The position numbers and the translations under genes are program-made. A stretch of DNA of 10,194 nucleotides. Source: Gammaproteobacteria bacterium (GTDB lineage Bacteria; Pseudomonadota; Gammaproteobacteria; HK1). Position 1 is the first letter of the stretch. Each line of letters begins with the position of its first letter. A model generated the notes under the pieces. It ran no database searches. It saw only the letters and a program-made list of their open reading frames with translations, and was not told where the DNA came from. Positions 6,053 through 10,194 of this stretch are shown here, one piece after another. Location of the stretch: the NCBI GenBank assembly GCA_022822245.1, contig JAJECB010000193.1, positions 1 to 10,194 of the forward strand, in the 5' to 3' direction.

Positions 6053-8299
6053 ATGCTGCGACTCGCAATTGACACTGGCGGCACCTTCACCGACTTCGTC
6101 CTTCGGGACGAGGCGAGCGGCGCCTCGTGGTTCGCGAAGACCCTGAGCACCCCCTCCGACCCGGCCCGCGCCACCCTGGAGGGCATCGACCGCCTCGCGT
6201 CGGTTCGACCGTTTCGCCTCGCCGACGTCGACGAGATCCTGATCGCGACCACCGTCGCGACCAACGCCGTCCTCGAACGCAGGGGCGGGCGTACCGCCCT
6301 CGTCACCACCCGCGGATTCCGCGACGTGCTCATCATGGGGCGCTCGAAGCGCTTCGACACCTACGACCTGTGGCTCGACAAGCCGCGCCCCCTCGTGCCG
6401 CGGCGCGCGATCCACGAGGTGGACGAGCGGATCGGCCCCGACGGCGAGGTGCTTGCACCGCTCGACCCCGACTCGGTCGCGGCCGTCGCCGACCGGCTCG
6501 CCGCCGACGGGGTGGAGAGCGTCGCGGTCAGCCTGCTCCATGCCTACGCCAACCCGGCCCACGAGCGGGCGGCGAGAGCGGTCCTCGCCGAGCGCTTGGG
6601 AGACCCGGCGCGGAACCGGGAGGTGCCGATCTCGCTCTCCTCGGACGTCTCGCCCCGGCGCCGCGAGTACGAGCGCACGAGCACCGTTGTCGCCAACGCC
6701 TACGTGAAGCCGATCGTCGGCCGGTTCCTCGCCGAGCTGGAGGCCGCCTTCGCCTCCCTCGGCTTCACCGGCGAGCTTCGCGTCATGCAGTCCAACGGAG
6801 GTCTCACCACCCCCGCGCTCGCCCGGGAGTACCCGGTCAACATCATCGAGTCGGGGCCGGCCGCCGGGGTGCTCGCCTGCCGGGCGACGGGGGCCCGCGA
6901 ACGCCTGAGCCACGTCATCACCTTCGACATGGGCGGGACCACCGCCAAGGTCGGGGTCATCGACGACGGCGAGCCCGCGATCACCTCCACGTTCGAGGTG
7001 GACGGGGTGAACCTTCGCAGGTGGAGCGGGCTGCCCCTCGGCGTCCCGGCCGTGGAGCTCGTCGAGATCGGGGCGGGCGGCGGCAGCATCGCCTCTACCC
7101 GGCTCGGCCTGGTCGCGGTGGGCCCGCAGAGCGCGGGCGCGGAGCCGGGACCCGTGTGCTATGGCCGGGGCGGCGGGCGGGCCACCCTCACCGACGCGAA
7201 CCTCGTGCTCGGGTATCTCGACCCGAAGTCCTTCGCGGGGGGCCAGATCCGGCTCGACCGGGGAGCGGCGGAGCGCGCGACTCGCGAGCAGATCGGCGAG
7301 CCCCTCGGCCTCGACCTCGCCGCCGCCGCGTGGGGCGTGCACCGCATCGCCAACGCGAACATGGAGCGGGCGCTTCGTTCGATGTCCATCGAGCGGGGGC
7401 GCGACCCGCGCGACTACGCCCTGGTGGCGTTCGGCGGAGCGGGTCCGCTCCACGCCTGCGCGCTCGCGCGCGCGCTCGGGATCCCGCGGGTCATCGTGCC
7501 GCGGGGCGCGGGGGTCGCCTCCGCGATCGGGCTGCTCGAGGCGGAGCGGAACCTCACCGTCTCCCTCACCCGCACCATCGGGCTGGACGGCCCGGAGGCG
7601 GCGAGTGAGCTGGCCGGGCTCTTCGCCGGCCTGGAAGCGCGGGCGCGCGAGCTCATCGGGGGCTCCGGCGGCCGCCCGATCGCCTGGCAGCGGCACGCGC
7701 ACCTCCGGTACGCGGGACAGGGATTCGAGCTCCGGGTCGCCATTCCGGCCGGGCCGATCGACGGCGAGTTCCCGGCGCGCGCCCGCGAGGCCTTCGACTC
7801 CCGCTACGAGGCGGAGTACGGTTACGCTCAGCGCGACGAGCCGGCCGAGGGAACGGACTGGTTCCTGACCGGAGGGCCGGGCGGAGACCCCGCCCCCGCG
7901 ACCGCATCCGGATCGACTGGAGATTCGGGGCGCGGCGCGCGCACGGATCGGAAGGGCCCGGACTCGGGCCCGCAAACCCACCCGAACCCGCACCCGGACC
8001 CGCCCCGGTCCGGAGCGACCGGGGAAGGCGGGCGGGTGGCCGGTTCCACGCGGCCCGCGCCGATCGGCACGGTCAGCGCGTGGCTCGCGGACGCGTCGGA
8101 CGGGAGCGGGGGCGCCTGGGCCGATTGGCCGGTGTTCGACCGGGACGGCCTTCGCACCGGCGACCGCCTCGCGGGGCCCGCCATCGTGGCCGAGCGCGAG
8201 TCGACCACCCTCCTCCCGGCCGGCGACACCGCCCGGGTGAGCGGGGAAGGGAACCTCCTCATCGACGTATCGGCGAGAGAAGGGAGCGCGCCGCCATGA
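6053..8299 (+). CDS. hyuA: Hydantoinase/oxoprolinase family protein, subunit A (HyuA-like)
   Basis: A 748-residue subunit of an ATP-dependent hydantoinase/5-oxoprolinase-type enzyme. The family couples ATP hydrolysis to opening or carboxylation of cyclic amides or ketones and includes 5-oxoprolinase, N-methylhydantoinase, and acetone and acetophenone carboxylases. Seen: the N-terminal ASKHA nucleotide-binding motif DTGGTFTD (7-14), TTVATNAVLERRG, YERTSTVVANAYVKP, SGPAAG (267-272), FDMGGTTAKVGV (291-302), EIGAGGGSIA, AGAEPGPVCYGRGG, MERALRSMSIERG and AFGGAGPLHACALA (459-472). All ATP-binding elements are intact. The C-terminal domain is interrupted at about residues 607-668 by a Gly/Pro/Ser-rich insertion between EGTDWFLTGG and PIGTVSAWL, making the protein longer than the usual ~690 residues; normal sequence resumes through LAGPAIVAERESTTLLPAG. 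GAGGA and GGAGG precede the ATG. The stop overlaps the hyuB start by 4 nt (ATGA). The substrate cannot be told from sequence. Confidence 0.92.
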   Translation: MLRLAIDTGGTFTDFVLRDEASGASWFAKTLSTPSDPARATLEGIDRLASVRPFRLADVDEILIATTVATNAVLERRGGRTALVTTRGFRDVLIMGRSKRFDTYDLWLDKPRPLVPRRAIHEVDERIGPDGEVLAPLDPDSVAAVADRLAADGVESVAVSLLHAYANPAHERAARAVLAERLGDPARNREVPISLSSDVSPRRREYERTSTVVANAYVKPIVGRFLAELEAAFASLGFTGELRVMQSNGGLTTPALAREYPVNIIESGPAAGVLACRATGARERLSHVITFDMGGTTAKVGVIDDGEPAITSTFEVDGVNLRRWSGLPLGVPAVELVEIGAGGGSIASTRLGLVAVGPQSAGAEPGPVCYGRGGGRATLTDANLVLGYLDPKSFAGGQIRLDRGAAERATREQIGEPLGLDLAAAAWGVHRIANANMERALRSMSIERGRDPRDYALVAFGGAGPLHACALARALGIPRVIVPRGAGVASAIGLLEAERNLTVSLTRTIGLDGPEAASELAGLFAGLEARARELIGGSGGRPIAWQRHAHLRYAGQGFELRVAIPAGPIDGEFPARAREAFDSRYEAEYGYAQRDEPAEGTDWFLTGGPGGDPAPATASGSTGDSGRGARTDRKGPDSGPQTHPNPHPDPPRSGATGEGGRVAGSTRPAPIGTVSAWLADASDGSGGAWADWPVFDRDGLRTGDRLAGPAIVAERESTTLLPAGDTARVSGEGNLLIDVSAREGSAPP
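7954..7971. repeat. Perfect hairpin inside the hyuA low-complexity insertion (first)
   Basis: GGGCCCG-GACT-CGGGCCC has perfect 7-bp arms and a 4-nt loop. It lies in the DNA encoding the insertion that splits the HyuA C-terminal domain. Confidence 0.55.
8003..8024. repeat. Perfect hairpin inside the hyuA low-complexity insertion (second)
   Basis: CCCCGGTC-CGGAGC-GACCGGGG has perfect 8-bp arms and a 6-nt loop. It is 31 bp downstream of the first hairpin, within the same inserted segment. Two perfect hairpins close together are more suggestive than either alone, though GC-rich DNA raises the chance background. Confidence 0.55.
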
Positions 8300-9990
8300 A
8301 GAACGGGAACACCGCAACCGTCGATCCGGTGACTCTGAGCGTCCTCTGGAACGGCCTCATCTCGGTCGCGGACGACATGGGAACGACCCTCCGCCACACC
8401 GCCTATTCGGCGGCGGTGCGCGAGGGTGACGACTTCTCCACCGGCATCTTCGATGCGCGCGGACGGCTCGTCGCCCAGGGCAACTTCTCGCCCGGTCACC
8501 TCGGGTCCATGCCGTACGTGGTGGGCCACGTCCTCGACCACTTCGCCCCCGCGGACTTCGAGCCCGGCGACTGCGTCCTCCTCAACGACTCCTTCATGGG
8601 CTCGGGGCACTACCCGGACTGCTTCATGACCTCGCCCCTCTTCGTGGACGGGCGGCTCGCCGGGTTCGCGGTCAACATCGCCCACCACGTCGACATGGGA
8701 GGCGCGGTGCCGGGCTCCCAGATCGTCCAAGTGCGCGAGGCGTTCCAGGAGGGGCTCCGGATCCTCCCGGTACGCATCGCGCGGCGCGGCGAGCTCCGCG
8801 AAGACGTGCTCCGGCTCATCCTCGGCAACGTCCGGCTCCCGGAGATCGTGCGCGGCGACCTCCTCGCCCAGCGCAACGCCAACGCGGTCGCGGCGGAGCG
8901 GTACGCGGGGCTCGTCGGCAAGCACGGAGCCGACCGGGTCGAGACCGCCATCGACGCGATCCTGGACCGCTCCGAGGCGCGGATGCGCGAGCTCATCGAA
9001 GCCCTTCCCGACGGAACGTGGAGCCACGAGGACTTCATGGACGACGACACGAGGGCCGGCGAGCCCCTTCGCTTCCACGTCGAGGTCACCGTGGACGGAG
9101 ACTCGATCGTCCTCGACTGGTCCGGCAGCAGCGACCAGGTGGAAGCCGGCATCAACTCCTACATCAACTACACCCGCGCCTACTCGGGCTTCGCGATCAA
9201 GGTGTTCACCGATCCGCACCTCCCCCAGAACGAAGGCGTCAACCGGCCCGTCGAGATCCGCGCGCGCTCGGGATCTTTCTTCAACCCCGAGTACCCGGCC
9301 CCGAGCAGCGGGCGCGCCATCAACCAGATCCGGATGTTCGAGGTGGTGTGCGGGGCGTTCGCGAAGATGCGCCCGGAGCCCGCGATGGCGAGCTTCTCGC
9401 ACTGGAGCAACCCGGTAATGGGGGGAGTGGACGACCGGCCGGGGCGCGGCCGCCGCCCGTTCGTCTTCTACGACGTCATCTACGGCGGCTACGGCGGGCG
9501 CTCGAGCAAGGACGGCGCGGAAGGGCTCTGCCCCGTCTTCAACGCGACCAACATCCCGGTGGAGGTGCACGAGTCCCAGGCGCCGGTGCGGGTCCGGCGC
9601 TTCGAGTTCATCCCCGACTCCGCCGGGGCGGGCCGGTTCCGGGGCGGCTGCGGGGTCCGCAAGGATGTCGAGCTGCTCGCGAGCCGGGCCACCGTGTCGC
9701 TCTCCGGGGACCGGCATCGACTCCCCCCGCCCGGCCTCGCGGGCGGGCTGCCGGGGACCCGGGGCGAGACCGTGCTGAACCCCGGCCGGGAAGAGGCGCG
9801 GCTCGCCTCCAAGGAGACCCGCGACCTCGTGCGGGGCGACGTCGTCAGCTACCGCCTGAGCGGGGCGGGGGGCTACGGGCCGCCGGGGGAGCGGGACGAG
9901 GAGGCCATCCGCCGCGACCTCGCGGACGGGTACCTCACCGCGGGCGCCGCCCGCGATATCTACGGATTCGACAGCAGGAACACGCCATGA
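8296..9990 (+). CDS. hyuB: Hydantoinase B/oxoprolinase family protein (HyuB-like)
   Basis: A 564-residue partner subunit of HyuA, of normal family length. Seen: the N-terminal DPVTLSVLWNGLISVADDMG (10-29), DFSTGIFDARGRLVAQG, GHLGSMPYVVGHV, LNDSFMGSGHYPDCFM (the family's NDP-type region), NIAHHVDMGG, INYTRAYSGFAIKV, APSSGRAINQIRM, FRGGCGVRKDVELL and the C-terminal SGAGGYGPPGERDEE. Known: HyuB subunits bind the organic substrate and, in carboxylase members, metal; HyuA supplies ATP-dependent activation. ATG 8296 is chosen because AAGGGAG precedes it, it overlaps the hyuA stop as ATGA, and homologues begin at about this point; in-frame sequence further upstream lies inside hyuA and shows no family motifs. 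The stop in turn overlaps the next gene's ATG. Stoichiometric coupled translation is therefore likely. Whether it acts on hydantoin, oxoproline or another amide is not determinable. Confidence 0.92.
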   Translation: MKNGNTATVDPVTLSVLWNGLISVADDMGTTLRHTAYSAAVREGDDFSTGIFDARGRLVAQGNFSPGHLGSMPYVVGHVLDHFAPADFEPGDCVLLNDSFMGSGHYPDCFMTSPLFVDGRLAGFAVNIAHHVDMGGAVPGSQIVQVREAFQEGLRILPVRIARRGELREDVLRLILGNVRLPEIVRGDLLAQRNANAVAAERYAGLVGKHGADRVETAIDAILDRSEARMRELIEALPDGTWSHEDFMDDDTRAGEPLRFHVEVTVDGDSIVLDWSGSSDQVEAGINSYINYTRAYSGFAIKVFTDPHLPQNEGVNRPVEIRARSGSFFNPEYPAPSSGRAINQIRMFEVVCGAFAKMRPEPAMASFSHWSNPVMGGVDDRPGRGRRPFVFYDVIYGGYGGRSSKDGAEGLCPVFNATNIPVEVHESQAPVRVRRFEFIPDSAGAGRFRGGCGVRKDVELLASRATVSLSGDRHRLPPPGLAGGLPGTRGETVLNPGREEARLASKETRDLVRGDVVSYRLSGAGGYGPPGERDEEAIRRDLADGYLTAGAARDIYGFDSRNTP

Positions 9991-10194
9991 CCTACCGGAA
10001 CCTCTCTCCCGAAGCGCTTGAGCTCGAGTTCAATCCGCGAGCCGTCGCCCGGAACATCGACGAGCGCCTCGCGGCGTACGCGGCCGAGTCCGCCGGGACC
10101 CGGGCGCGCCTCGACTGCGCGCTCGACGTGCGCTACGGCCCGGGGGAGAAGGAGACCCTCGACATCTTTCCCGCCGCCGATCCGGGAGCCGGCC
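9987..10194 (+). CDS. Alpha/beta hydrolase, arylformamidase-like, N-terminal part only (cut by window edge)
   Basis: The first 69 residues are visible. MTYRNLSPEALELEFNPRA, then LDVRYGPGEKETLDIFPA, match the N-terminal region of kynurenine formamidase/BD-FAE-like alpha/beta hydrolases, in which 'LDIFP' leads into the HGG oxyanion-hole motif. That motif and the Ser-Asp-His triad would fall beyond the window, so activity cannot be checked. The ATG overlaps the hyuB stop by 4 nt (ATGA), placing it in the hyu operon. A hydrolase of this type could cleave an N-formyl or similar amide or ester released by, or needed before, the HyuAB step; this is inference. Confidence 0.75.
   Translation, partial: MTYRNLSPEALELEFNPRAVARNIDERLAAYAAESAGTRARLDCALDVRYGPGEKETLDIFPAADPGAG

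Noticed and set aside
8080..8295. N-terminal extension of HyuB into hyuA.
   Set aside because: The extra residues are Arg/Gly-rich out-of-frame hyuA sequence; the ATGA overlap and family N-terminus support 8296.
4265..8317. A 1350-codon open frame on the minus strand, antisense to the hotdog, crotonase and hyuA genes.
   Set aside because: Its residues are Arg/Gly/Ala/Pro/Glu-rich with no domain motif, it has no ribosome binding site, and every kilobase of it lies opposite a well-recognised plus-strand gene. High GC third positions remove stop codons from the antisense frame.
1..10194. CRISPR arrays, tRNA or rRNA genes, prophage or insertion-sequence genes.
   Set aside because: No regularly spaced repeats, no tRNA-like sequence and no transposase or integrase motifs were seen on either strand; the REP-like palindrome is the only mobile-looking intergenic element.

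Overview
The window is GC-rich (roughly 70% by eye) and tightly packed, as in a free-living, probably soil or sediment bacterium. Codon third positions are almost all G or C, which creates many long antisense and out-of-frame ORFs that are not genes. The lineage cannot be fixed from this sequence. A bacterial SelW-type selenoprotein, a uracil-catabolism cluster, HyuA/HyuB genes and a palindromic intergenic repeat would fit an uncultured proteobacterial or Rokubacteria/Binatota-like lineage, but that is inference.

Left block (1-3142): a uracil-catabolism cluster of the URC type. A GTP cyclohydrolase II-like URC1 gene (minus strand, cut by the left edge) diverges across a 360-bp regulatory gap from a URC4/DUF1688 gene, which is followed by a uracil phosphoribosyltransferase gene. 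These are the bacterial counterparts of the yeast URC1, URC4 and URC6 genes. A perfect GC-rich hairpin follows upp.

Centre-left (3196-3426, minus strand): a small gene that standard callers would truncate or miss. It encodes a selenoprotein W (SelT/SelW/SelH, Rdx family) homologue with an in-frame TGA in the motif C-G-A-U-G-Y. A perfect 7-bp stem with a CGUGA loop lies 11-29 nt after the TGA, exactly where a bacterial SECIS belongs. This is the most important observation in the window.

Centre (3598-5965): a plus-strand run of a rhomboid intramembrane protease, a two-domain hotdog-fold (acyl-CoA thioesterase-like) protein and a crotonase-family protein that lacks both usual hydratase glutamates. 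Directly after the crotonase stop codon is a 57-nt near-perfect inverted repeat (21-bp arms), probably a REP-like element.

Right block (6053-10194): a translationally coupled hydantoinase/oxoprolinase operon. hyuA, hyuB and the start of an arylformamidase-like alpha/beta hydrolase are joined by ATGA overlaps, which suggests ATP-dependent cyclic amide or lactam opening followed by amide or ester hydrolysis. HyuA carries an unusual ~60-residue low-complexity insertion whose DNA holds two perfect hairpins.

No rRNA, tRNA, CRISPR array, transposase or prophage gene was seen.
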